Source: JAPLDB01 sp038230515
GTDB lineage: Bacteria > Bacteroidota > Bacteroidia > AKYH767-A > 2013-40CM-41-45
Direction: 5' to 3'
NCBI GenBank assembly: GCA_038230515.1
Contig: JBBRND010000040.1
Location: 1 to 33,323 of the forward strand
Length of the DNA: 33,323 nucleotides
Shown: positions 24,846 to 33,209 of the stretch, in pieces
How the letters are laid out: every line of letters starts with the position of its first letter
How positions within the stretch are numbered: the first letter of the stretch is position 1
The notes under the pieces: model-generated
Told to the model about the DNA's origin: nothing
Seen by the model: the letters and a program-made list of their open reading frames with translations, nothing else
Databases searched by the model: none
Made by a program: the position numbers and the translations under genes

Positions 24846-26099
24846 ATGAGTACTGAAAATGAAGAAAAACCAAAAAAACCGTGGGACGATATTGTCCAAT
24901 ATGAATATGACAGCGCAAGGGCAAGGGAAGAAATTTTTAAAACTACACTCAACTACCTGAACACCGATAAAAAAGTGCAGAAATATCTAAAAAAATTTCA
25001 GCCGGAAACGTTGCAGCAAACATTGCGGAGTTATGCATGGCAAAAAGCCCGATGGATTGTTGATCAGGATTATGCTCGATATTGGCATGACTACGAACTG
25101 CTGAAGGATAAAAATAAAGCCGAAGAACACCTGGGAAACATTCAGCAAAAAAAACTTTTTAATAAGCAATGTGAGTTTAGGGCTGAACAGTTTACACACC
25201 CTGCTCTTGAAACCACCTATGATTTCAATTACTGGGAACGCAATATTCTGAACTGCCCTTTTATTGATCCGGTTACAGATGATGATGTAGAACTCTACAT
25301 TGAATTTATGAATTCTTACTTCGGAGAGAACCTGGCATTCCTCGGTTCTTGGCAGGACTACAACACCTACTGCACTGATCGTATTACTGTACTTGGACAA
25401 ATGCACAAACCCGATCCAGATGATGTGGATGAAGAGGATGAAGGCGGGGACGATGATGATTTTGACGGTGATGACGATGATACACAGCAGAACAGGTTGA
25501 TGCCACCTTGGTACGTATTCTGGGATGAGCGGAGAGGTGCAGGCAACTATTACCTGCTCAAAGATACCCGGCAAGACAAAGAGTTTGCTTACAGCCGGCT
25601 TGCAGCCGCGGAGGAAAGAAAAATGTGGGAAGAAAAATTGAAAATAAATCCCCCTGATAAAAGACCTTCTTTAGACTTGTTTCTGGATAAGGTTATTCCT
25701 TTTATAGAGAAATACGAGAGGCCGGAAGAAAGAGAAAAAATTATCAAAGCTTATCATACACATAAGGATGTTTACGACAGTAAAGAAGAAGGGGAAATGG
25801 AGTTCGTAAAAAATGCATGGTATTCGTTGAGCGATTGCTACGAACCGTTCCCTATTACGCAGGGCATCACCGATTGGAAGGAAGCGCTGATTGCAACTTC
25901 AAAAAACTGGGAGCATCAAAAGCAGATTAAGCTGCTGCATGTGGTACACGATGAATATTTATTCCGGCTGCAAACTGGAATCGAGCAACCTTATGACAAG
26001 AAAAATGCATCTTACTATCGCGAAATGGCCGATAAACTGAAAGCACAGATACTCCGGGGCAGAGAAATAAAAGGGGAGCCGCAGGATTTGAATTTTTAA
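24846..26099 (+). CDS. Unrecognised acidic cytoplasmic protein
   Basis: The 417-residue protein has no signal peptide or membrane segment. It is rich in charged and aromatic residues (many Tyr and Trp). A very acidic run sits at about 188-212 (DPDDVDEEDEGGDDDDFDGD), probably a disordered linker between two helical halves. N-terminal features include KPWDDIVQYEYDSARAREE; the C-terminal half includes PSLDLFLDKVIPFIEKYE and FVKNAWYSLSDCYEP. I do not recognise a family. The gene is divergent from the TonB receptor and followed by a convergent pseudouridine synthase gene. The clean long frame and normal base composition say it is a real gene. Confidence 0.78.
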   Translation: MSTENEEKPKKPWDDIVQYEYDSARAREEIFKTTLNYLNTDKKVQKYLKKFQPETLQQTLRSYAWQKARWIVDQDYARYWHDYELLKDKNKAEEHLGNIQQKKLFNKQCEFRAEQFTHPALETTYDFNYWERNILNCPFIDPVTDDDVELYIEFMNSYFGENLAFLGSWQDYNTYCTDRITVLGQMHKPDPDDVDEEDEGGDDDDFDGDDDDTQQNRLMPPWYVFWDERRGAGNYYLLKDTRQDKEFAYSRLAAAEERKMWEEKLKINPPDKRPSLDLFLDKVIPFIEKYERPEEREKIIKAYHTHKDVYDSKEEGEMEFVKNAWYSLSDCYEPFPITQGITDWKEALIATSKNWEHQKQIKLLHVVHDEYLFRLQTGIEQPYDKKNASYYREMADKLKAQILRGREIKGEPQDLNF

Positions 26100-26260
26100 G
26101 TTCTTTTCAGGCAGCGGAAAGGGTAAGGTTGAGAGTGCACTATTTTTTGCCCTGGTACCGGGGGCAGTGTTAAACTCAAAAGTAAAATGTCTAGGTGTCA
26201 TCAGGTGTGGTGAGAAGGATGAGGGTTCACGCTTCGCACAAGGGCCTACTGTGTGAAGTG

Positions 26261-26866
26261 TTAAGAAGCCGGTTCGGTCTTAAAACTCATCACTTCCTTA
26301 ACCATGCCGGGCATTAAATCGTTAAGGTGAATTGCTCCCACCCGAATGCGCACCAGGCGCAAGGTGGGAAAGCCAACAGCAGCCGTCATTTTCCTTACCT
26401 GGCGCAACTTGCCTTCTGTTAGTGTAATGGAAATCCAGCAAGTGGGTCCATGCCTGTCGTCTCTTATTTTTTTTATGCGTGGGGCAAAGCCGGAAGCATT
26501 GGCCAAGAGCATTACTTTGCAGGGCTGTGTTTTATATTTAACATTCCTTATTCCTATTTCCACTCCTTGCTGAAGTTTTGTGAGGGCTTCGCTGGTTATT
26601 AAACCGTCCACCTGAACATGGTATTCTTTTTCTGTTTTCCGGCTGCGAATAAGTTCGCTCATCCTGCCATCGGTGGTTAACAACAAAAGACCTTCGCTAT
26701 CCTCATCCAAACGACCGATAGCCATTGTTCCTTCCGGAAAATTGTAAAGTTCGCCCAACAGTTTTTTCTTTTTTAATTCACATACAAACTGGCATAAATA
26801 ACCGAAAGGTTTGTGTATGATAAAGTGGCGGTGTGAATCTGATGTGATTTCAGAATTACTTTGCAT
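26261..26866 (-). CDS. rluE: RluE-like 23S rRNA pseudouridine synthase
   Basis: I start this protein (about 201 aa) at the ATG at 26864-26866 (MQSNSEITSD); a further 28 codons upstream are hydrophobic and non-conserved. It belongs to the RsuA/RluB/E/F family of enzymes that isomerise uridine in rRNA. Visible motifs are FIIHKPFGYLCQF, the catalytic GRLDEDSEGLLLLTTDG (Asp about D54), KEYHVQVDG, and the C-terminal WISITLTEGKLRQVRKMTAAVGFPTLRLVR, given here in pieces: WISITLTEGK, LRQVRKM and VGFPTLRLVR. There is no N-terminal S4 domain, as in RluE. The match to the RluE-type C-terminus (IRDDRHGPTCWISITL) is close. It is a housekeeping enzyme; the specific U2457 target is inferred from subfamily. 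Confidence 0.85.
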   Translation of the reverse strand: MQSNSEITSDSHRHFIIHKPFGYLCQFVCELKKKKLLGELYNFPEGTMAIGRLDEDSEGLLLLTTDGRMSELIRSRKTEKEYHVQVDGLITSEALTKLQQGVEIGIRNVKYKTQPCKVMLLANASGFAPRIKKIRDDRHGPTCWISITLTEGKLRQVRKMTAAVGFPTLRLVRIRVGAIHLNDLMPGMVKEVMSFKTEPAS

Positions 26867-26999
26867 TGCGGTTGCAAATATCTTAATGATTTTACAGTAG
26901 TAGCAGAATGTTACAAGGTCATTGAAAAGAATGCTAAACAGGTGTCGCACATCCGGTGGTGAGATGGTTTCAAGTGTTCAATCCTCTTGTGGGTTTTCT

Positions 27000-27165
27000 T
27001 TATTGCTTAACGAGTTTGAATGTAGCTTCGCGTTTGTTTTCTCTGTAATGCAAAACATAAATTCCGCTTGCAAGAAAACTTAAATTAATTGTTGTCTTTT
27101 CAGGAATAGACTTTGTTCCAATAGTTTTACTCCTGAAAGATTTTTAAACCTGTTCAGAGCAAGGT
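27000..27165 (-). pseudogene. T9SS sorting-domain fragment
   Basis: Minus-strand translation ending at the stop at 27000-27002 gives a typical end of a type A sorting domain: TINLSFLASGIYVLHYREN, then KREATFKLVKQ. Upstream the frame continues for about 15 codons and then shifts. No start, signal peptide or body remains, so this is a gene relic. Confidence 0.65.
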
Positions 27166-27166
27166 T

Positions 27167-27295
27167 TCAATAGATGTAGGGTATAATCGGCCTTGTGCGC
27201 TTTTTATAATTTCCATAATCGGCTCCTAAAAAACTCATCAGCAATTCCTCCTCTATTTTAATTCTGTAAGCGAGCGCAATAAAAATCGGAATATT
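27167..27295 (-). pseudogene. Isoprenylcysteine methyltransferase-like C-terminal fragment
   Basis: An in-frame minus-strand segment of about 42 codons ends with a TGA at 27167-27169. It encodes YRIKIEEELLMSFLGADY, then GNYKKRTRPIIPYIY, the recognisable tail of ICMT/PEMT-type membrane methyltransferases (conserved R-x-x-x-EE, then Y-x-x-Y-x-x-R and IP). Everything N-terminal is missing. Confidence 0.65.
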
Positions 27296-27550
27296 AATTA
27301 TCTATGCCTCCCTTGCGAGGCATGTTAAGGTCGAGGCAAATAACGTCAGGCGATAATGTTGGGTTTGTTACGATAGTACATTAATTGAACGACATTCTTA
27401 ACAGTGTTAAGTATTGTCTTTATTTACTTCTTCAATTGCTTCTTTAAAAAAAAGACGGTCATCCGCATCGTCATCAGCAATAAGTATGTGCTGTGTATCG
27501 CGGCTAATTTCAATTCCCGCATTATCCGGCTGACGGCTCGAAGACACATC
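27294..27550 (-). pseudogene. Frameshifted response-regulator receiver domain
   Basis: Three minus-strand frames together rebuild a receiver domain: TQHILIADDDADDRLFFKEA (acidic pocket, near 27430-27495), then VVQLMYYRNKPNII in another frame, then PDVICLDLNMPRKGGID (phospho-acceptor Asp, near 27300-27350) in a third, followed by a stop at 27294-27296. It resembles, but is not a copy of, the intact regulator at 31472. It is clearly decayed. Confidence 0.72.
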
Positions 27551-27658
27551 AGCGATTTTTCCTATAAGCCACTTTTAATTTATTCAACTCCTCCTGCACA
27601 ATAACCTGCAATGCAATGTTTTATCATACTTTATGTATAAGTTCATTTAGTAAAGTGA

Positions 27659-30600
27659 TTATTTAACAGGCAGTATGATGTGAAACGCTGCTCCTTTGTT
27701 TTTTTTTGAGTAAACAAAAATTTCTCCCTGATGGTTTTCTATTATTTTTTTGCAGAGGGCTAAGCCGATACCTGTCCCGAGATACCTTTTACTATCGTGA
27801 AGGCGTTGGAAAATAGTAAATATTTTCTTGTCGTATTGTTGTTCAAAGCCGATTCCGTTGTCTTTGAAAATTATTTCGATGTATGATTGTGGTTCGACTC
27901 CGCCCATCTTGACATTCTTGTCAAGTGCAGGATATTTTTTTATTTCTCTCTTTGAAATTGTGTTTGATGTAATGGTGATGAGAGGCGCAACATTTTCTTT
28001 GGAAAATTTAAGCGAGTTGCTGATGAGATTGTAAAAAAGCTGGTTCATCTGCAACGGGATTGCTTCTATTGTGGGGAGGGTGTCGAGTTTTACTACTGCT
28101 TTCTTTTCTGCAATACTCAACTCAAAATCGTTTAAAATATTTTTGAGTGTATCATTTAGGTTGACTTGCGTAAATAGTTTTTCGTGTTGCAGAAGGCGGG
28201 AGTAGTTGAGCAGGTCACGGATAAGAGTAGACATGCGGGAAGAAGCACCTTTGATTTTGTTGATATAGGATTTTACTTCTGTGCTCAATTCTTCTTTATG
28301 TTTGTCCTGCAAACGCATGGAAAAGGTCAAAATTTTTCTCAATGGCTCTTGCAAATCGTGACTTGCTACATGGGCAAACTGGTCTAACTGTGCGTTGGTT
28401 TGCTGGAGTTCTTCGTTTGATGTTTGCAGTTCAGCGGTTCGCTCTTTTACTTTAGTTTCTAATTCTTCAGTAAATTTTTTCTGATCTTCAATTTCAGTGT
28501 TGGTTCCTATCCACCCAAGAATTTTTCCATGCTTATCTTTTTGAGAGATAGCATAACTCAAATGCCAGGCATAGGTTCCATCATGATGACGAATGCGCTT
28601 TTCCATTTTAAAATCCTTTCCCGTTTTAAGGGAGAGACGCCATAACTGTAAATCTTTTTTTAGATCTTCAGGAAAAATAATTTTGCGGAAACCATCGCCT
28701 GACAATTCTTCAAAAGTTTTACCGGTGTAATCGAGAAAAAATTTGTTGAAAAAAGTTTTCTTTCCATCGGCTGTGCCTGTCCATACCATGTGTGGAATGC
28801 TTTCTGACAGGGTTCTGAATTTTTCTTCGCTTGCTTCTATCAATTTATTTTTGTCTATTAATTCAATAAACGTTTCCTCCAGCTTGTGCTCTGCTGCTCT
28901 CCTTTCGGTTATATCTTCAATGGCAAGCAGAATTAAATGCTCGGCAGTTTTTTCATTTTTAATCTGCTTTGCACTTATCAGCAGATTTCGTTCACCAAGT
29001 GCAGGAAATTTTATAGTGAGTTCCAGATCAACAATCGTTTCTTTTTTTGGAAGAATGTTTTCGAGCAGTGTGCGCATTAGATTGTCATCCCAACGCTGAT
29101 TTTGTATTTCATAAAATAATTTACCTTCTGTTTCTTCCTCGGTTGTATCATATTTTTTGTAGAAAGCAGCGTTGGCAGTTTTTATGCGAAGTGCTCTATC
29201 AAGAATAATGAGTGGATGGCGAATAGTGGTAACAATAGCTTCGGAATAAAGACGGGCAGCGTTGAGCTGTTCCTGCTTGTCCTGCATCTCCTGATTTACA
29301 ATGGTGAGTTCCTCGTTGGTAGATTGCAGTTCCTCTTTCGATGTTTCCATTTCTTCGTTCAGGCTCTGCATCTCCTCATTGCTGCTCTGCAGTTCTTCGT
29401 TGGCGCTTTGCAGTTCTTCATTGGTAGCTTCCATGTCTTCGGTAACGCTGCGCATATCTTCGCGCGTGTGTGCCAGTTCTTTTTCTAACTGTTCGTTTTG
29501 TTTTTGCGCATCCACTAATTTTCGTGACGAGGTAGTTTTAGTTTTTTCTTCCGCAGCAGGCAATGCAGTTTTTGTAAAAAGAATTAAGTAGTGAATGTCC
29601 ACCGTATCAGTAAGCGGAACAATTTCGATGTTAACCAGAAATTGTTTTCCGTTTATTTTCATCGGAATATTTTCTTTGGTTACAGCTACCTCTCTTAATT
29701 TTGCTTTATGCAAAGCGTTGCGCAGTTCAAAGCCTAATCCTTCATTCGCCATTTTCAAAAGGTTGAAAGTGGGTTTACCTTGCGGTGCTTCCAGAAAAGG
29801 AGTGATGGTGCCGTGAATATGCACAATGTCCATTTGCTCGTTTACTACTACACTTGCCGGAGTAAATTTAGAAAGCAGCATTTGCTCTGCGCTTTTTCTG
29901 AAATCGGTTTGGCTTGCTTCCTGTTTGGCTGCTTTTTGAGATTTTATTGCAAGGGCTTCTTCTCTGCGCTCGGTGGCTACATGCATAAAACGACCGGGCT
30001 GTTGCTTGCGCGAATAAATTTTTTCGTGCTTGACGGCAGCAGAAAATAATTCGGATAAATTGTTTGTGCTTTCGGATTTACCAAGCATCAGAAATCCATT
30101 TTCTTTTAGCGCATAATGAAAAGTAGTGAGTGCTTTTTTCTGTAAAAAACTATCCATGTAAATAAGCACATTGCGGCAGCTTATTAAATCCATTTTTGCA
30201 AAAGGAGGGTCTTTCAAAAAATTGTGAGGAGCAAACACGCATATATCGCGAATGTGTTTGTTTACTTCGTAGCCGCCATTGTTTTTTGTAAAATAATTTT
30301 TTATTCGCTCTTGCGAAAGTTTCTCCACTTCGGCTTTGTCAAAAATTCCGTGCCTTGCTTTTTTGATGGCTGTTTCAGAAATATCGGAGGCGAATAATTG
30401 AACTTTCATTCCCTCTCTTTTAGTGAGCGCGAGGTATTCGTGCAGGCTGATGGCTATTGAATACGCTTCTTCACCCGTAGAGCATCCTGCAACCCAGATA
30501 CGAATGGGTTCGTCTTTTGGTTTATTTTTGAACAGTGCAGGAAATATGTTGCTGCTCAAAAACTGAAAAGTTTTCGGGTCACGAAAAAAAGAAGTAACCG

Positions 30601-31456
30601 GAATGAGCACATCCTGAAAGAGTGCATCCTGCTCGGATTTGTCGGTGCGCAAAAATTTTAAGTAGTCGGCAAGATTTTTCTTTTTAGTAATAGCAATTCT
30701 ACGGGCAATGCGCCTGTGAAAAGTGGGCTGCTTGTAATACGTAAAATCAACACCAGTGCGCTGGCGAAGAAGCGAAAGTATTTGTTTGAAAACAGCTTCA
30801 TCATCTTTTGGCAGTTCTTCTTCTTCTTTAAAAACATGCGTGCTGCTGTAAGTGCTGTTAATATGCGAAAGCTGCTCAGGAATTTTTTCGGGTGCTAAAA
30901 TAAAATCAACCACGCCTGCATTGATTGCACTTTGGGGCATACCATCATAGGCTGCCGATTCGATGTCTTGCGCAATGCTGATTCCTCCCTGGGCTTTAAT
31001 GGCTTTTAAGCCGAGTGTGCCATCGCTACCAGTGCCTGACAGCACCACGCCTACCGCAAACTCTTTATGCACATCGGCAAGGGATGTAAAAAAAATATCA
31101 ATAGACAGATTTATTTTTTTTGCACGGTCGGTCAGTTTTAGCACACCATCAACGGATATAAGCATTTTGTTTGAAGGGATAACATAAATGTGGTCGGGAG
31201 CAAGATGTATGTCATCGGTGATTTCCAAGACCGGAATTTTTGTTACTCGTTGCAAAATTTCGGGAAGAATACTTTCGTGTGATGGGTCCAGATGCTGCAC
31301 CAGCACATACGCCATTCCTGAATTTTCGTGTATTGCTTTTATTAAACTTTTAAAAGCATCCAATCCTCCGGCAGATGCGCCAATGCCTACGATGGGAAAG
31401 TTCTGCAACGTGGCAGGCGGTTGTGATTTGCTTTTAATTGTTTTTTGCGCAGCCAT
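27659..31456 (-). CDS. CheB-CheR-PAS-histidine kinase fusion
   Basis: The 1265-residue multidomain signalling protein contains, in order: a CheB methylesterase domain (about 20-205; catalytic Ser28 in GIGASAGG, His55 in VQHLD, Asp145 in GTGSDGTLG); a CheR methyltransferase (about 220-485; SAM motif VAGCSTGEEAYS at 322-333); a PAS-like region (about 525-630); a Glu/Gln/Asn-rich coiled coil (about 645-735; repeated ELQSTNEE-type heptads); two PAS/PAC domains (about 737-855 and 875-995); a HisKA dimerisation helix with phospho-His1033 in VASHDLQEP; and HATPase_c (about 1135-1265; N1147, DNGIG at 1199, GTGIGL at 1227). There are no membrane segments or receiver. It lies 15 bases downstream of a receiver-only regulator, its likely partner. 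CheB/CheR in such fusions probably act as regulatory modules; this is inferred. Confidence 0.93.
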   Translation of the reverse strand: MAAQKTIKSKSQPPATLQNFPIVGIGASAGGLDAFKSLIKAIHENSGMAYVLVQHLDPSHESILPEILQRVTKIPVLEITDDIHLAPDHIYVIPSNKMLISVDGVLKLTDRAKKINLSIDIFFTSLADVHKEFAVGVVLSGTGSDGTLGLKAIKAQGGISIAQDIESAAYDGMPQSAINAGVVDFILAPEKIPEQLSHINSTYSSTHVFKEEEELPKDDEAVFKQILSLLRQRTGVDFTYYKQPTFHRRIARRIAITKKKNLADYLKFLRTDKSEQDALFQDVLIPVTSFFRDPKTFQFLSSNIFPALFKNKPKDEPIRIWVAGCSTGEEAYSIAISLHEYLALTKREGMKVQLFASDISETAIKKARHGIFDKAEVEKLSQERIKNYFTKNNGGYEVNKHIRDICVFAPHNFLKDPPFAKMDLISCRNVLIYMDSFLQKKALTTFHYALKENGFLMLGKSESTNNLSELFSAAVKHEKIYSRKQQPGRFMHVATERREEALAIKSQKAAKQEASQTDFRKSAEQMLLSKFTPASVVVNEQMDIVHIHGTITPFLEAPQGKPTFNLLKMANEGLGFELRNALHKAKLREVAVTKENIPMKINGKQFLVNIEIVPLTDTVDIHYLILFTKTALPAAEEKTKTTSSRKLVDAQKQNEQLEKELAHTREDMRSVTEDMEATNEELQSANEELQSSNEEMQSLNEEMETSKEELQSTNEELTIVNQEMQDKQEQLNAARLYSEAIVTTIRHPLIILDRALRIKTANAAFYKKYDTTEEETEGKLFYEIQNQRWDDNLMRTLLENILPKKETIVDLELTIKFPALGERNLLISAKQIKNEKTAEHLILLAIEDITERRAAEHKLEETFIELIDKNKLIEASEEKFRTLSESIPHMVWTGTADGKKTFFNKFFLDYTGKTFEELSGDGFRKIIFPEDLKKDLQLWRLSLKTGKDFKMEKRIRHHDGTYAWHLSYAISQKDKHGKILGWIGTNTEIEDQKKFTEELETKVKERTAELQTSNEELQQTNAQLDQFAHVASHDLQEPLRKILTFSMRLQDKHKEELSTEVKSYINKIKGASSRMSTLIRDLLNYSRLLQHEKLFTQVNLNDTLKNILNDFELSIAEKKAVVKLDTLPTIEAIPLQMNQLFYNLISNSLKFSKENVAPLITITSNTISKREIKKYPALDKNVKMGGVEPQSYIEIIFKDNGIGFEQQYDKKIFTIFQRLHDSKRYLGTGIGLALCKKIIENHQGEIFVYSKKNKGAAFHIILPVK

Positions 31457-31471
31457 TGATAGGAGAAATAA

Positions 31472-31882
31472 TTATTGATGATGAATGTTTTGCATTGCCT
31501 TTTCCATTGCTGAAATTATCAGTTGGGGAAGTTGCTTTGTATCTATCGGCTTAGTAAGAAAATAGGATGCGCCAAGTTCGCGGGCGTAATCACTGTTTTC
31601 CTGATATTGCGAAGTGGAGTAAATAATCACGGGAATAGTTGCCAGCTTCTTATCTTCTTTTAATTTCTCCAAACAGTCCAGTCCGTTCATCAGAGGCATG
31701 TTGATGTCAATAAAAATAAAATCAGGTAGCTGCTGTGCTTTGTGTAATAGTTTGAGTGCCTGTGCACCGTTCCATGCTTCAAGGCACTCGTAGGATGCAT
31801 CAATTTCCTTTACAGCATCGCGGAAATAAAGTCGGTCGTCCGCATCATCCTCAACTATCAGTAAAATTTTGTGAGTCCTCAT
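31472..31882 (-). CDS. Receiver-only response regulator (CheY/Rcp1-like)
   Basis: The 136-residue single-domain protein is started at the ATG at 31880-31882 (MRTHKILLIVEDD), because a Met eight codons earlier adds non-conserved residues. The receiver hallmarks are all present: acidic pocket E11-D12-D13, phospho-acceptor D59 in IFIDINMP, the Ser/Thr switch (YSTS, about 89-91) and K111 in FLTKPID. The DDADDR motif after the acidic pocket is typical of Rcp1-like regulators. There is no output domain. It is the promoter-proximal gene of an operon with the CheB-CheR-kinase fusion, so it probably receives phosphate from that kinase. Confidence 0.92.
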   Translation of the reverse strand: MRTHKILLIVEDDADDRLYFRDAVKEIDASYECLEAWNGAQALKLLHKAQQLPDFIFIDINMPLMNGLDCLEKLKEDKKLATIPVIIYSTSQYQENSDYARELGASYFLTKPIDTKQLPQLIISAMEKAMQNIHHQ

Positions 31883-31905
31883 TTTATTCTCTGGTTGAAA
31901 GAACA

Positions 31906-31913
31906 CGAAGGTA
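31906..31913 (-). promoter_or_regulatory. Possible -7 box TACCTTCG of the signalling operon
   Basis: On the minus strand TACCTTCG lies 23 bases before the regulator start, identical to the box before HMG-CoA lyase (8888-8895). Both are preceded by a T-run and CAT. No -33 element is clear. Confidence 0.4.
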
Positions 31914-32019
31914 GGGAAATTGGAATGAAAAATAATTATGTCTTTATCATTATTTAAGTTTTCTTTTTTTTCTGTTTAAATTGTCTCGTCACTTTCTACG
32001 AGGCGGGCGGGGTAAGCAC

Positions 32020-32042
32020 TCCACAATGTTGTGCAACTGAAA
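32020..32042 (+). repeat. Third TCCACAATGTTGTG element
   Basis: TCCACAATGTTGTG followed by CAACTGAAA matches the pair at 12311-12354. It lies about 140 bases upstream of the transposase remnant, in a gene-free gap after the regulator promoter. Confidence 0.5.
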
Positions 32043-32112
32043 CTGAAGTTCCAGCCGAGACCGATCATTAAACTGTGCCAAGGGAATTAAATACCTTAGG
32101 CGCAAAAAAAAG

Positions 32113-32352
32113 CAAGAAGAAAAACCGACAACATGAAAGTCATCCGGGAAAGGAATTGACCATGCCGCCTTCGAAGTAGAAGCGATGAAGGCATTAGAAT
32201 CGAACAACGCTGATCTGCTTCAAGGCAAGGATGGATTGTTTACACAACTCCACAAGAAGCTGTTGGAGAAAGCACTCGAAGGCGAGGTGAATCAGCACAT
32301 GCTCTATGAAGAGAGTGAAGTGAAAAACGGCAAGAACGGCAAGAATAAATAA
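32113..32352 (+). pseudogene. IS256-family transposase, frameshifted N-terminal remnant
   Basis: From an ATG at 32185 to the stop at 32350-32352 the frame encodes the typical IS256 N-terminal region: LLQGKDGLFTQLHKKLLEKA, then LEGEVNQHMLYE and a basic NGKNGK tail. Upstream the same protein continues in another frame (KNRQHESHPGKE), joining IDHAAFEVEAM through a one-base frameshift near 32150-32157. The DDE catalytic core and the rest of the protein (normally about 400 aa) are missing after the stop. No inverted terminal repeats could be recognised. It is a dead insertion-sequence fragment. Confidence 0.78.
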
Positions 32353-32915
32353 GTGCGCATAAGTACCGTTTCGCAATCGCGTACTATAACTAAAGCGGAC
32401 AGCGGCATTCCTGGCTTCGAAGCTTTTTTCGGTTTGCGAATGAAATTTCCACTCTTGCAATGCAAGTGCTGATGCTTGCGCGGATTATTGTGTCAGCATG
32501 TTCAGCTACCTTACTCGCTATGTTACCATGCAGAATCTTTTTCACGATGGCGGTTTTTCAAACACCGGCATCAGTAATGAGGTGATGGAGAAGTTCAGGA
32601 AATAATTTGTACTCAATCACCAATTTTTTTTCCTGCTGTTTCTCTTCTCAGACAGCCGTTTCCAAAAGTTTTTCTTAAGTCATTAAAGAAATTTCTCTGC
32701 AGGAGTTGCTCGATATTCCTCTTTTTCCATTTTAAATTGCCGCTCTTAATTCGTATCTTTGATACATAATATTGCGAAAAGAATTATTCAGCGAATAGAT
32801 GAAATCTGGCACACACTCGGGCTGGGAGAATTTATTAAATCACCCTCTTTGAAATACCGAACCCAACTTTACAAAGGCGGAGCGGTAGTGCAGGAGTGAG
32901 GTGGAAAAAATAAAT
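32353..32915. other. Intergenic stretch with only small fragments
   Basis: No full gene is seen. A 35-codon plus-strand frame (32498-32605, with NLFHDGGFSNTGISNEVMEK) reads like the end of a protein but is not recognised. Another open stretch ends at the TGA at 32897-32899 (with IIQRIDEIWHTLGLGEFIK) and has no ATG. Both may be relics. Confidence 0.5.
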
Positions 32916-33209
32916 AATCCCCGCGCGCCATTTACTAATGTCCGCGCAGGGTTTGATAATCCTCGCGCAGCATTTGATAATGTCCGCGTAGCGTTTACTA
33001 ATCCTCGCGCGGTATTTGATAATGCCCGCGCAGTATTTGATAATGTCCGCGCAGCGTTTACTAATCCTCGCGCGGTATTTGATAATATCCGCGCAGCGTT
33101 TGCTAATCCTCGCGCAACGTTTGCTAATCCTCGCGCAGCATTTGATAATGTCCGCGCAGCGTTTGATAATCCTCGCGCAGCATTTGCTAATCCCCGCGCA
33201 GCATTTGAT
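32916..33209 (+). repeat. 21-bp tandem array, 14 units, GC-rich
   Basis: Fourteen units of exactly 21 bp (consensus near AATSYCCGCGCAGCRTTTGA plus T) run without an indel. AAT, CGC and TTT are invariant at fixed positions. The second triplet alternates roughly between CCT and GTC, suggesting growth partly by 42-bp steps. On the plus strand the array reads as an NPRAAFD/NVRAAFD heptapeptide. The frame opens with GTG at 32901 (AGGAG just upstream) and continues past the array to the window edge at 33323 without a stop. Because the period is divisible by three, several other frames are open too, so coding is not proven. It has the same unit length as the array at 13035. Confidence 0.85.

Noticed and set aside
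26231..26257. Hairpin CTTCGCACA/TGTGTGAAG as terminator of the pseudouridine synthase gene
   Set aside because: The stem has a mismatch and no T-run follows on either strand, so support is too weak.
27404..27604. Plus-strand 66-residue frame
   Set aside because: It is antisense to the receiver-domain relic, whose conserved acidic and Asp motifs are visible on the minus strand.
32194..32460. Minus-strand 88-residue frame over the transposase relic
   Set aside because: The opposite strand encodes clear IS256 transposase residues; this frame is its shadow.
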